A DNA stretch of 64,000 nucleotides. It comes from Glycomyces niveus. Its GTDB lineage: Bacteria; Actinomycetota; Actinomycetes; Mycobacteriales; Micromonosporaceae. This document shows, piece after piece, positions 9,501 through 16,894 of the stretch (position 1 is its first letter; each line of letters begins with the position of its first letter). Where the stretch lies: the NCBI RefSeq assembly GCF_017592475.1, contig NZ_JAGFNP010000012.1, positions 75,624 through 139,623 of the forward strand, given 5' to 3'. Below the pieces are notes generated by a model, which had not been told where the DNA came from, searched no databases, and worked only from the letters and a program-made list of their open reading frames with translations. Position numbers and translations under genes: made by a program.

Positions 9501-10571
9501 GAGGGTCCAGCAGTGGACGCCGAGCAGTTGGGGCGCCTCGTCTGCGCCTTTGAAAACCGTGGCGAGGAGGCCGGGGAGGGAGACCTGGTGTTCGCCGTCG
9601 ACGATGACGAGGAGGCGGCGCGAGCCGGGGCCGGGCGGGCCGCCGCGGCGGCGGCGCAGTTCGGCGGCGCGGAGCGCGAGGTCCTCGGCGAGGCGTTCGG
9701 TGAGCTCGGCGGTGCTGGGGCAGATGAGCGGCACGGGCGCTTCGCCGTCGCCGGGGTCGGCGAGGAGATGCGGGAGCCACGAGAGCCTTGTCCACTCCGG
9801 AGCGACCGAAGGGTGGGCGACGACGGCGACGCGGAGGTCCTCGGGGGCGACGAGGACCGCGAGCTGGGCGAGCATCGCCTGCGCGGCGGCGCGGGTGCGG
9901 GCGTACTCGCCGATGATCGCGGTGTCCCCGACCGCTCCGAGCTCGAGGGTGAGCGGCTGGTCGGCGAGGCGCGCGTACTGGTCGACGAGTTCTTCGGCGC
10001 CGGACTGGCAGACGGGGTCGTAGACGGTGAGCGGGTGCTGCTCGTCGATCTTCAGCGAGAGCGCGCGACTCAAAGGCACCGCGGCGAGTCCGCATCGGAC
10101 GGTGAGGAGGTCGGCGTCGGTCGCGCGCCGCTCCCAGCGGCGGCCCGGGTCGCACGCGAGGCCGAGCAGCAGCCCGGGGTGCGGGTGGCGGCGGGCGGCG
10201 TGGTCGCGCTGGACCTTCACGGCCTCGCGGATGGTGTGCCGGGCGTCTTCGAGGTAGTCGAGGTAGCGTTCGCGCTCCTGCCGGAGCTTCCGCCTCGGGC
10301 CCGAACGCATCGCGGCGAACAGGACGATGCCCATCGCCACGCTCGCCACGAGCATGAGCAGGCCCGCCGTCGCGTACAGGGGCCGCTGCAGGTTCGACAG
10401 GACCATGATCATCGCGCCCGAGCCGGACATGAGCGGCATCATGAGCATCGGCGCGCCCATCGCCGCCGACGGCGGATCGCCCAGGGCCGGCGGGGAGGCG
10501 AGCGTGATCGGCTCGGTCGAGACCTCGGGTGCGGGGCGCCGCGCGGGGCGGCGGACGACGTCGGTGCCCAT
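6600..10571 (-). CDS. eccC: Type VII secretion FtsK/SpoIIIE-type ATPase EccC
   Basis: A 1323-residue single-chain EccC, the motor that recognises and drives ESX substrates across the inner membrane. The N-terminal 90 residues include two hydrophobic helices (about 38-60 and 65-88). Three ATPase domains follow: D1 with Walker A GATGSGKS (495-502) and Walker B LLVIIDEF (603-610), D2 with GAPGSGKS (837-844) and a weak Walker B LLLAIDGWG, and D3 with GDTQTGKT (1126-1133) and VFVVVDDY. The length and triple ATPase match actinobacterial EccC that is not split into EccCa/Cb. Its ATG follows the eccD TGA by one base. A very long antisense ORF covers it but is a high-GC shadow. Confidence 0.97.
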   Translation of the reverse strand: MGTDVVRRPARRPAPEVSTEPITLASPPALGDPPSAAMGAPMLMMPLMSGSGAMIMVLSNLQRPLYATAGLLMLVASVAMGIVLFAAMRSGPRRKLRQERERYLDYLEDARHTIREAVKVQRDHAARRHPHPGLLLGLACDPGRRWERRATDADLLTVRCGLAAVPLSRALSLKIDEQHPLTVYDPVCQSGAEELVDQYARLADQPLTLELGAVGDTAIIGEYARTRAAAQAMLAQLAVLVAPEDLRVAVVAHPSVAPEWTRLSWLPHLLADPGDGEAPVPLICPSTAELTERLAEDLALRAAELRRRRGGPPGPGSRRLLVIVDGEHQVSLPGLLATVFKGADEAPQLLGVHCWTLVAEQRQEPEHTAARIKVDADTVAVTRIERTEGGVSETTSVGRPDRLDPADLAAIARALSPWRLALDDVSRALSGVHGLADILGVADPAEVDWQRTWAPRDESALLRVPFAVDADGRPVELDLKESALGGMGPHGLIVGATGSGKSEALRTLVAALAVRHPPERLALLTVDFKGGATFADCDALPHSAGAITNLADDLGLVDRFAEALYGEMSRRQQLLKDAGNLPNVHSYAKLRQHDPGLEPLPHLLVIIDEFSELLTAKPDFSDLFVAVGRIGRSIGVHLLLATQRLESAHLRGLESHLSYRIGLRTFSEAESREAIGVPDAYRLPPEPGSGYLKVDTTIFTRFKAAMVSGKYTPPREEAERTLPVLRWPVPPVVSVLDAMTAEAARGTGEMPDAEHSVLRVLVASLAAATATEGIDPVRPVWLPPLPEALPLNRIGAEVGETGTVKAVLGLLDHPREQRQGPLEWDLAGADANLVVLGAPGSGKSTLLRTLIAGLALRYPPNALAAYVIDYGGGALGGLTALPHVAVAAGRAEPELVARTLAEVRNLLDAREHLMRRNGIDSAAGLRRSAADGTVDVPGDLLLAIDGWGGLTEANEDANDLLMEIASRGPALGVHTVLTAVNSAQVRARLAASFSGRIELRLADAFDSGIDRKLIEELPKEVPGRVLTADKRFGHIALPRIDDQDSTEDLSDGFAELAAEVRRRWPGPGVTAVKALPVDVALRELVPPVPAATGDPYALAPVVGVAESDLGPAVIDFDKDPHLVIFGDTQTGKTTLLRAIMRQIVRRPGTEAGIFLVDYRRSHLEEIPEDHLITYCNTAAHAAQNAAELAEALKKRLPGPDVTPQQLRDRDWWTGPEVFVVVDDYDLVTTSAGNPLAPLTELAAHGADLGLHLILARRTGGAGRAVYEPLLRQLCDMSSPGLLFSGDRLEGRLVNGTASRLLPPGRALLARRGQNPDLVQIARP

Positions 10572-10572
10572 G

Positions 10573-11904
10573 TCAGACCCCGGCGACCATCGCGTACAGG
10601 CCGGCGAGGTGCCCGGCGAGGACGATCATGCCCGCCACCAGGATCGTCTCGGCGACCGCCACGACCCGCCGCCACCACGCCGCCGACACGGCCGAGCGCG
10701 ACACCGACGCGACCGAGACGTACGCCAGCCCGGCCAGCACGGCGAGCGCCGGGAGCCAGGCGAGCAGGGGCTCGGAGAGGCCGATCCACCGCCATGCGGC
10801 CCAGGCGAGCGCGGACATCCCGGCCAGGCGCAGGGGCGCCACATGCCGGATGAGCTCGTATATCCGGGAGCGGGTGAGGAGGGCGAGCGCGGCCCCGGTG
10901 CCCATGAGCGCGGCCCACGTGTCCCCTTGGGCGGCAAGGAGGACGGCGGCCGCGCCGGTGATCGCGGCGATGCCGCAGACCGCGCCGGTGAGGCGCGCGT
11001 CGGTCGCTTCGAGGCGGCGCGCGAGGTGCATGTCCGTGGTCGGGTCGCCCGCGCGCACCTCGCGGTCGAGTGCGAAGAGCCCGGCCGAGGACATGGCGAG
11101 GCGCGGCACGAGCGCGAGCACGAACAATCCGATGAGGACGATGAGGCTCTGGGCGCGGACCGCGCTGAGCCCCAAGTGCGCCCACAGCGCCCAGGCGAGG
11201 GCCGCGAGGGCGAGCGCGCACGCGATGCCGACCGCGTACGCGGTGGCGAGCCGCGCCCCGGCGCGGGCGGCGGTGATGAGGAGGAGCGCGGCCAGCCCTG
11301 CGCCGATCAGGCGCGTGGCCGGGTGGGCGCCGCCGTCGGCGGCGAGCACCTCCACGGCGCTGTAGCCGACGCGCCCGGCCCACAGCGCCCCGCCCGTGAG
11401 CGCGAGGTGCGTCATGAGGTCGTGCTGCCGCGCCGACCACCAGGACATGAGCACCGCGAGGAGGCAGACCAGGCCGCCGGTCAGGAGGATCGCGGGGTCC
11501 GCGCCGGGGCTGAACGCGGCCGCCGCGACGAGCAGCCCGGCCGTGCCGATCGCGAGGAGGCGGCCGGTACCGGGGTCCCAGCGGGCGCCGCCCGCGTCCA
11601 CGGCGTCCTCGACCGCGTCGCGCACGTCCTCCACGGTGTCGGGGAGCGCGGCGGCCGTGGCGTCGTGCAGCAGGAGCACGCCGCCGTCGGGGACGGTGCG
11701 GTCGGCGAGGGTCTCGGCGGGCGCGAAGGTCGCACCGTCGATCGTGGACAGTGCCCAGCCGGTGCCGCCGTCGTCCGGCGCCTCGGGTCCGGTGTGCCGC
11801 AGCAGCTGCGGGAGGAGTTCGGCGACGGGCAGGTCGTCGGGGAGCGCGAGGTCGCGGGTGGCGCGGGGGCCGACGACGGTGACGGTGCTGTATCGACCGG
11901 GCAA
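10573..11904 (-). CDS. eccD: Type VII secretion integral membrane protein EccD
   Basis: EccD forms the membrane pore scaffold of ESX systems. The first 80 residues look like the ubiquitin-like domain (STVTVVGP, then DLALPDDLPVAELLPQLL), followed by a linker and about eleven hydrophobic helices from residue about 125 to the end. I prefer the TTG at 11904 (443 aa), because GCAAAGG lies six bases before it and the protein then starts directly at the ubiquitin-like fold. A TTG at 11943 (456 aa) would overlap the upstream gene by 17 bases and has no ribosome-binding site. It sits directly before eccC and after two ESX-like genes, the usual gene order. Confidence 0.93.
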   Translation of the reverse strand: MPGRYSTVTVVGPRATRDLALPDDLPVAELLPQLLRHTGPEAPDDGGTGWALSTIDGATFAPAETLADRTVPDGGVLLLHDATAAALPDTVEDVRDAVEDAVDAGGARWDPGTGRLLAIGTAGLLVAAAAFSPGADPAILLTGGLVCLLAVLMSWWSARQHDLMTHLALTGGALWAGRVGYSAVEVLAADGGAHPATRLIGAGLAALLLITAARAGARLATAYAVGIACALALAALAWALWAHLGLSAVRAQSLIVLIGLFVLALVPRLAMSSAGLFALDREVRAGDPTTDMHLARRLEATDARLTGAVCGIAAITGAAAVLLAAQGDTWAALMGTGAALALLTRSRIYELIRHVAPLRLAGMSALAWAAWRWIGLSEPLLAWLPALAVLAGLAYVSVASVSRSAVSAAWWRRVVAVAETILVAGMIVLAGHLAGLYAMVAGV

Positions 11905-11926
11905 GACGGGCCTTTGCGGTTGGGGT

Positions 11927-12277
11927 TCAGGGGGTTTCGACAAGCACGGCGGCGGGAGGGGCGCTCCGGGCGTTCCGTTCGGCCTCGGCTTCGGCGTCGC
12001 GCTGCTTCTGCTTCTCGAAGGCGTTGGCGACGGCGAACGCGGCGACCACGAGGGCCACGGCGATCACGCCGATGAGGGCCGCGGGCCACAGCGGCTGGCG
12101 CTGCCGCCAGCTCCGCGCCGAGCCGTAGAGCACGGCGGCGCGGAGCTGGCGGCGGCGCAGGGCGGCGGCCTGGAGCACGTAGCGCTCGCTCTGGCCGGTG
12201 CGCCGCATGGCCATCGGGGCGAGGTCGGTACCGGGTTCGGCGGACCTCGCCGGGACGTCAGTGGCCTCCGAGGTCAC
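11927..12277 (-). CDS. Single-TM type VII secretion-linked protein resembling the N-terminus of EccB
   Basis: A 116-residue protein read from a GTG that overlaps the stop of the WXG100 gene by four bases (GTGA at 12277-12274). It has a cytoplasmic N-terminus with SERYVLQAAALRRRQLRAAV (residues 30-49), one membrane helix at about 66-86 and a short charged tail. The order 'Arg-rich helix, then one TM' resembles the first 80 residues of EccB, but the roughly 400-residue periplasmic domain is missing. It may be a minimal EccB, an unrelated anchor, or a chaperone-like adaptor; resemblance to EccB is my inference. Translational coupling to the ESX gene supports a role in the same machine. Confidence 0.7.
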   Translation of the reverse strand: MTSEATDVPARSAEPGTDLAPMAMRRTGQSERYVLQAAALRRRQLRAAVLYGSARSWRQRQPLWPAALIGVIAVALVVAAFAVANAFEKQKQRDAEAEAERNARSAPPAAVLVETP

Positions 12278-12576
12278 CCGCCCCACCGGGAGTTGATGCG
12301 CGTCATGGTCGTCGACCAGTTCGTCGCCGAGTCCTCGGTGGCCGAGGCGAGCTTGTTGAAGGCCGCCTGGATCTCCGTGAACTCGCCCTCGGAGGTGGTG
12401 TTGAACGTGCCGAAGCCGTCGGTGCCCGCGCCGACCCACTGGCCCTGCACGGTGCTGACGTGGCCCTTGATCTCGCCGAGGATGGCCTCGAAGCGGCCGC
12501 GGTAGGTGTGCTGGACGCCGGCGAGGTCCTGCAGGTTGCCGACGTTGCCGTAGAGCTCGAATCCGGAACCAGGCAT
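12274..12576 (-). CDS. WXG100 / ESAT-6-like type VII secretion protein
   Basis: A 100-residue helical-hairpin protein with the family's Trp-X-Gly turn in QWVGAGTDGF (W47-V-G) between two amphipathic helices (about 14-42 and 58-95). Length and motif match ESAT-6/EsxA-type substrates that are secreted as dimers with a partner. The gene follows the second ESX-like gene by 15 bases and precedes the one-TM gene with a GTGA overlap. The obvious dimer partner is the product of 12592-12942. A C-terminal Y-x-x-x-D/E secretion signal is not evident in this subunit. Confidence 0.9.
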   Translation of the reverse strand: MPGSGFELYGNVGNLQDLAGVQHTYRGRFEAILGEIKGHVSTVQGQWVGAGTDGFGTFNTTSEGEFTEIQAAFNKLASATEDSATNWSTTMTRINSRWGG

Positions 12577-12591
12577 AGTGGAGGGTCCCTT

Positions 12592-12942
12592 CTAGATCTG
12601 GATCGTGATCGGCTTGATGCCGGGCAGGTTGCCTTCGGCGCCGGTGTAGCCGCCGACGTTCTGGTCGTCGGTGGTGAAGCCGTCGTCGCTGGTCGTGCCC
12701 TGCGCGAGCGCGCTGAGCCCGTATTTGTTCGCCATGTCGTTGTACGACTCGATGAACGCGGCCTTGGCGCGCTGGAAGGCGGCGAGCGAGGCGCCCTGCT
12801 GGGCGTCGACGTCCGCTTCCATCTCGGCGATGAGGGCCTGGAGGTCGCCGGTCAGGCTCTCGACGGAGATGCCGTGGTTGTTGGCGCTGGTGGTGAGGGC
12901 GTTGGCGGTGGTGAGCCCGAATTCCGTTCCGATTCCGGCCAT
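12592..12942 (-). CDS. ESX-like helical-hairpin protein lacking the Trp of the WXG motif
   Basis: A 116-residue protein that looks like the partner of the adjacent WXG100 subunit. Two helices (about 5-45 and 52-80) flank a turn reading DAQQGASLAAF near residues 46-56, where the Gly and the A-x-x-x-F frame of the family are kept but Trp is replaced by Gln. The C-terminal tail of about 35 residues (rich in Gly, Thr and Asp) could hold the export signal; it includes Y-N-D-M-A near 67 and Y-T-G-A-E near 99. A consensus AGGAGG lies before the ATG. It is the first gene of the minus-strand ESX operon. The family call rests on size, position and the turn motif. Confidence 0.75.
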   Translation of the reverse strand: MAGIGTEFGLTTANALTTSANNHGISVESLTGDLQALIAEMEADVDAQQGASLAAFQRAKAAFIESYNDMANKYGLSALAQGTTSDDGFTTDDQNVGGYTGAEGNLPGIKPITIQI

Positions 12943-12994
12943 GTGGGGTGCCTCCTAAGGAGCTGTGGATGGCCCGTGCGGGGGGAGCGTATCG

Positions 12995-13079
12995 GATCAT
13001 GTTGACACGGCGGTGAAGTGAAAGTAAAGGGCTCCGGCCACCACTCTGGATCGCTGCGGCCCCATCCCGCAACATGATC
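12995..13079. promoter_or_regulatory. Divergent control region of the type VII secretion locus with paired 10-base repeats
   Basis: Two 10-base repeats in opposite orientation, GATCATGTTG (12995-13004) and CAACATGATC (13070-13079), lie 75 bases apart between the divergent ESX operons. The left copy overlaps a good -35 box TTGACA (13002-13007) that is 17 bases from TAAAGG (13025-13030) on the plus strand. If used, it gives a leader of about 160 bases. A regulator bound to both copies could loop the region; no regulator gene is adjacent. Confidence 0.5.
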
Positions 13080-13197
13080 AACTTCCACCACTGTCGTTGT
13101 GGCGCAATGGCAGACAGTTCACCTGATGTTATTCCAATCCTCATTGATTCCCGATACGCTGACCGCAGCCAAGAGTCCGCACCCCCCTGGAGGACCA

Positions 13198-13530
13198 ATG
13201 GACCGCATCGGCATGAACCCTGACGAAGCCAATTTCAAGGGCGGCCAGACGATCGCGTCGGCGGAGTCGTTCGGGACGCTGCAGGGCGAGCTGCTGAGCA
13301 TCGTCGAGAAGTGCGTGACCGCCGCCGGGGAGCCCGAGGTCGTCACCGGCTACGACGAGTTCGGGGCCACCTGGTCGACCGACCTGGCCAAGACCGCCGC
13401 GCACGGCGAGAGCGTCGGCGCCACCACCCACCTCACCGTCGGCGACGGCGTCGGCACCGATGCCGCGAACGCCGGCCTGCAGAGCGTCGAGGCGCCCGCG
13501 CCGAGCGCCCCCGGCATCAACCTGGTCTAG
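13198..13530 (+). CDS. EspC-like type VII secretion target/accessory protein
   Basis: A 110-residue protein that heads the plus-strand ESX operon. The pattern resembles EspC-type ESX substrates (DUF2580-like): a helix with FGTLQGELLSIVEKCV, then FGATWSTDLAKTAAHGESVG, then a GDGVGTDAANAGLQS end. I took the ATG at 13198 because TGGAGGACCA precedes it; a longer frame to 13099 adds 33 residues of low quality. It is 22 bases upstream of the 846-residue gene and divergent from the WXG100 genes. A role as a small secreted or chaperone partner of the large protein is inferred. Confidence 0.65.
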   Translation: MDRIGMNPDEANFKGGQTIASAESFGTLQGELLSIVEKCVTAAGEPEVVTGYDEFGATWSTDLAKTAAHGESVGATTHLTVGDGVGTDAANAGLQSVEAPAPSAPGINLV

Positions 13531-13552
13531 CCCGCTCGAAGGAGAACCCCCA

Positions 13553-16093
13553 ATGCCGAGCATTCCCACCGCGGCCAGCCTCAACGTCCCCGAGTCCAAA
13601 GCGGACGTGCCGTCCCTGCGCGAGGGCGCGACCGAGTTCGAGTCCAAGTCCGGCACCATCATCGGCCGCGGCGGCGACGTCATGGCCCAGATGAACGCCA
13701 CCGCCGTCGAGTTCACCGAGCTCGTCTCCGAGCAGCTGCGCTCCAAGGGCGCCGAGTCCATCGAGGCCGCCCGCAAGGCCATGGAGGGCTCGGTGTGGGG
13801 CAGCGCCGTCACCGGCAAGTGGGCCGACGCCGCCGAGACCTACCAGCAGCTCGCCGCGAACTACACCGCGCTGTGGTCGGAGGCGGTGAGCAGCGGCTTC
13901 GGCGTCACCGCCGAGTCCGCCGGGGTCACCGGCGGCATGCCCGGCGACGTCGCCTCCCGGGTCATGGACAACGCCATGGCCGAGGCCGGGGCCGAGCGGC
14001 TCGCCGGCATGCAAGGCGTCGTCAACGCCGCGTACGAGACGTACAAGGCCGAGGCCAAGACCGCCGGATCGCACCTCAAGCAGGGGCCGACCCCGGCGAA
14101 CCTCAAGGCCCTCGCCGCGGGCGGCACCACCACATGGGCGCTGTTCAACGTCTTCGGCGCCAAGGCGGGCGTCCCGCCCCTCGACGGCGCCGAGGGCAAG
14201 CGGCTCGCCGAGGCCATGGTCGACTACCTCGCGGGCAAGGACGGCGACATCCCGCCCGCGCTCCTCGCCAAGATCAAGGCGCTCCTGTCGCTCGGCCTGC
14301 ACGCCCAGGACCTCCAGGGCCAGCCCGGCAAGCAACTCGCGCCCGCGCAGCTCGACTTCCTCGAGCAGCTGTTCAAGGGCATGGACATCCCCTGGAACGA
14401 CAACGACCCCAACGCCGGGAACCTGCTGTACATGCTCCCCGCGTGGCTCAAGGACCGCGAGGTCCCGGCCGGGGACCAGTCGCTCATCCTGGGCGCGTTC
14501 GGCGGCGGCCTCCTCGCCGCCTCGAACGAGAAGCTCGGCGGCGGCTTCGGCCGCCTGCCCGAGAGCCTGCGCAACACCCTCGGCTACTACACCGGGAAAG
14601 TGGACGACTTCAGCGTCCCCGAACTGCACGACCAGCTCATCGGGCTCGCCCCGATGCTCGGCGCGACGGACGACAAGGGCGTGGGTCTCGGCAGGCTCCA
14701 GGGCGGCAAGGAGTTCTCCGCCTCGCTCACCCTCGCCGTCTCCGACTTCTACTCCGACGTGATGGCCCGCCGCCCCGCATACTCGGTGCCCTACACCGAT
14801 CTCGAGCAGTACGTCCCCGACCTGCTGGGCGCGAGCACCCGCAACCACGAGGCGAACTACGAGCTCCTCACCGGCAAGTTCCAGCACCCGGACCTCGGCA
14901 AGGACACCCCGGAATACCTGGTGCGCAGCCTGTTCGGGCACCAGTGGAAGGACGACGGCAAGGCCGCCGCGGGACTCATCGACTGGATCGGCACCGACGC
15001 CGGATCGAAAGACCAGGCCACAGCGGACCGGGCCACCGAGGCCGCGTACGCGCTCTTCACCACCGTCACCGACCGCGACAACGCCTCCGGGATCTGGAAG
15101 GAGTCGGCGTACGACTTCTTCACCGACTCCTACGGCAAGATCGGCAGCTTCGAGAAGGCCCCGATCGGGGCCGCGAACGGCGCGATCACCTATTCGATGG
15201 CCAAGGCCGCCGTCCCCTACCTCGACTACTTCGCCGAGACCGACACCGGCGGCAAGGACCAGCTGTTCATGTCGAAGGACCCCAGGGCCGCCGACATGTA
15301 CCTCTCGCAGCAGACCCGCGAGGACTTCGTCGAGCTCATCATGGGCGGCGACGCCTCGCGCGACAAGTTCGGCGCCGAGGTCTACCGCAACGTCCTCCTC
15401 GACGCCCACTACGCCGACGGCTGGAAGGACACCGAGGAGGCCAACGACGAGGCCATGCGCACCGGCCGGCTCATGGGCCTGCTCGACACCGGCTTCCAGC
15501 GCGTCTTCGACGACGCCAATGTGGACGCGAACGCGAGGACGACCGAGTCGACCCAGCACGCCAACTGGGCGCGCGCCGGCGCGGCCGCCGTCAAGGAGGT
15601 CGTCACCGAACTGCCCTTCGTGCGCGGCCTGGGCCGCGGCACGCAGCAGATCATCCGGCAGGTCGCCGAGAGCTTCAAGTGGACGCCGGGCGTCTCGCAG
15701 TCCTACGACCTGATCTGGGAGAAGGGCGTCGCGCCCAAGCCCGAGGACTTCGACCGCAAGGGCGACCCCAGCTACGAGCAGTTCAACTTCGCGGTGACCC
15801 ACACCGTGATCGAGCAGCAGCTCAAGGACGCGAACTCGGGGCTGACGATCGAGGACGTCCGGAAGACTGACGCCCGCCTGGTTGAGCAGGACGCGAACGG
15901 CAAGTGGCAGCTGCGGTCCGCCGCCGAGCTGATGGAGCTCAACGAGCCGTCCGGCAAGGCCGCCGACAAGGGCATGTACACCTACAGCGACGCCGAGCGC
16001 CAGCTCCACCGCCTGCTCGAGGACAAGCTGAAGACGAAGGTGGACAAGTTCAACGACACCTTCAACAACCAGCGCAAGGACACCGGGTCCTAG
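13553..16093 (+). CDS. Large helical protein of the type VII secretion locus (probable substrate)
   Basis: An 846-residue soluble, mostly helical protein without a signal peptide. Residues 1-110 form a long-helix region with WADAAETYQQLAANYTALWS, a plausible ESX-type N-terminus. Residues 120-200 are Ala/Gly-rich, and 210-846 contain repeated short helices with many aromatic-acidic patches, for example the stretch around NHEANYELLTGKFQHPDLG (about 445) and GLIDWIGTDAGSKDQ (about 482). It resembles very large actinobacterial proteins often coded near ESX genes (DUF6571-like); that is from memory. No toxin motif, metal site or catalytic triad was recognised. GAAGGAGAA precedes the ATG. It lies between the EspC-like gene and the trefoil-protein genes. 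Confidence 0.8.
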   Translation: MPSIPTAASLNVPESKADVPSLREGATEFESKSGTIIGRGGDVMAQMNATAVEFTELVSEQLRSKGAESIEAARKAMEGSVWGSAVTGKWADAAETYQQLAANYTALWSEAVSSGFGVTAESAGVTGGMPGDVASRVMDNAMAEAGAERLAGMQGVVNAAYETYKAEAKTAGSHLKQGPTPANLKALAAGGTTTWALFNVFGAKAGVPPLDGAEGKRLAEAMVDYLAGKDGDIPPALLAKIKALLSLGLHAQDLQGQPGKQLAPAQLDFLEQLFKGMDIPWNDNDPNAGNLLYMLPAWLKDREVPAGDQSLILGAFGGGLLAASNEKLGGGFGRLPESLRNTLGYYTGKVDDFSVPELHDQLIGLAPMLGATDDKGVGLGRLQGGKEFSASLTLAVSDFYSDVMARRPAYSVPYTDLEQYVPDLLGASTRNHEANYELLTGKFQHPDLGKDTPEYLVRSLFGHQWKDDGKAAAGLIDWIGTDAGSKDQATADRATEAAYALFTTVTDRDNASGIWKESAYDFFTDSYGKIGSFEKAPIGAANGAITYSMAKAAVPYLDYFAETDTGGKDQLFMSKDPRAADMYLSQQTREDFVELIMGGDASRDKFGAEVYRNVLLDAHYADGWKDTEEANDEAMRTGRLMGLLDTGFQRVFDDANVDANARTTESTQHANWARAGAAAVKEVVTELPFVRGLGRGTQQIIRQVAESFKWTPGVSQSYDLIWEKGVAPKPEDFDRKGDPSYEQFNFAVTHTVIEQQLKDANSGLTIEDVRKTDARLVEQDANGKWQLRSAAELMELNEPSGKAADKGMYTYSDAERQLHRLLEDKLKTKVDKFNDTFNNQRKDTGS

Positions 16094-16122
16094 CGCCCCG
16101 CCCACTATGCATTGAGGACGTC

Positions 16123-16860
16123 TTGACCCGAACCGATCCGTCTCGGCGAAGCCCGCGAGGCGTCAATGAGCAGAGCACCCCCCAGCGCGATCTGCCCGAC
16201 CGCATCCACCACGGCCTCGAAGGGCTCCGCGACCGCATCGGAGCGAACAAGGCCGTGGCCGCGACGGCCGCCGTCGTCGCGGTCGTGCTCCTCGTCGCGA
16301 TCGTCGCCGCCGTCATCGCCTCCACCAGCGGCGGCGACGAGGACGGCGGCATGCCTGGCACGGCCGAGACCTCCTCGGCTGCAACGGAAGACCAGGCCGC
16401 ACCGACCCTGCCCGCCGACGGCGCGTACCTCGCGCGCCAGGAGGCCACGGGCCTGTGCGTCACCAACGGCCCCGAGCCGGGCAACCCCGAGCGCAGCGTC
16501 ATGGTCCTCGGCGATTGCGCCGCAACGTACCCGGCGGGCCTCGCGTTCGCGTCGCAGGGCGCGGGCGTGTACACGGTCGGCCTCGACTTCGCCGCGGACG
16601 CATGGCAGGCCTGCTGGGGCGCCGACGAACCGGCCGACGAGGCCGGGTACCTCACCGCCGGGCAGGACTGCGCCGACACCGACCTGCAGCGGTTCGAGCT
16701 CACCGGGGTCGGCGCCGACTCCTACACGATCGCCGTCGTCGCCTCCGGACTCTGCCTGGGGCTCTTGGAGGACGCGGCCGCCGAAGCGGGCGCGGCCCTC
16801 GCCACCGCCCCGTGCGAGCCTGACGACCCGACCCAGCGGTTCGCGCTGCTGGTCCCCTGA
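16123..16860 (+). CDS. Single-TM protein displaying a six-cysteine beta-trefoil domain (paralog 1)
   Basis: A 245-residue protein: a cytoplasmic basic-amphipathic N-terminus (1-42), one TM helix (43-67), a short Ser/Thr/Asp linker, and an extracytoplasmic domain (about 97-245). That domain has three lobes, each with a Cys pair: 112/132, 164/183 and 211/231. The lobe ends (DLQRFEL, TQRFALL) recall the Q-x-W/F signature of ricin-type trefoils, so binding of sugar or cell-wall polymer is likely. The start is a TTG with GAGG five bases before it. It is followed 34 bases later by a paralog of the same design. Its place in the ESX operon suggests a surface or wall-docking part of the machine; this is inference. 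Confidence 0.75.
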   Translation: MTRTDPSRRSPRGVNEQSTPQRDLPDRIHHGLEGLRDRIGANKAVAATAAVVAVVLLVAIVAAVIASTSGGDEDGGMPGTAETSSAATEDQAAPTLPADGAYLARQEATGLCVTNGPEPGNPERSVMVLGDCAATYPAGLAFASQGAGVYTVGLDFAADAWQACWGADEPADEAGYLTAGQDCADTDLQRFELTGVGADSYTIAVVASGLCLGLLEDAAAEAGAALATAPCEPDDPTQRFALLVP

Positions 16861-16894
16861 CCCGAATCCTCATCCCTCCTCAAAGGACCATTCG

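Noticed and set aside
6369..10853. A 1494-codon ORF antisense to eccC
   Set aside because: It lies opposite a gene with unmistakable Walker motifs, is rich in Glu, Gly, Asp and Val as expected of a high-GC antisense frame, and has no domain or ribosome-binding site.
13517..16105. An 862-codon ORF antisense to the large ESX-linked gene
   Set aside because: Its composition (Leu, Val, Gly, Glu, His) is that of a codon shadow; the plus-strand gene has a good ribosome-binding site and sits in an operon.
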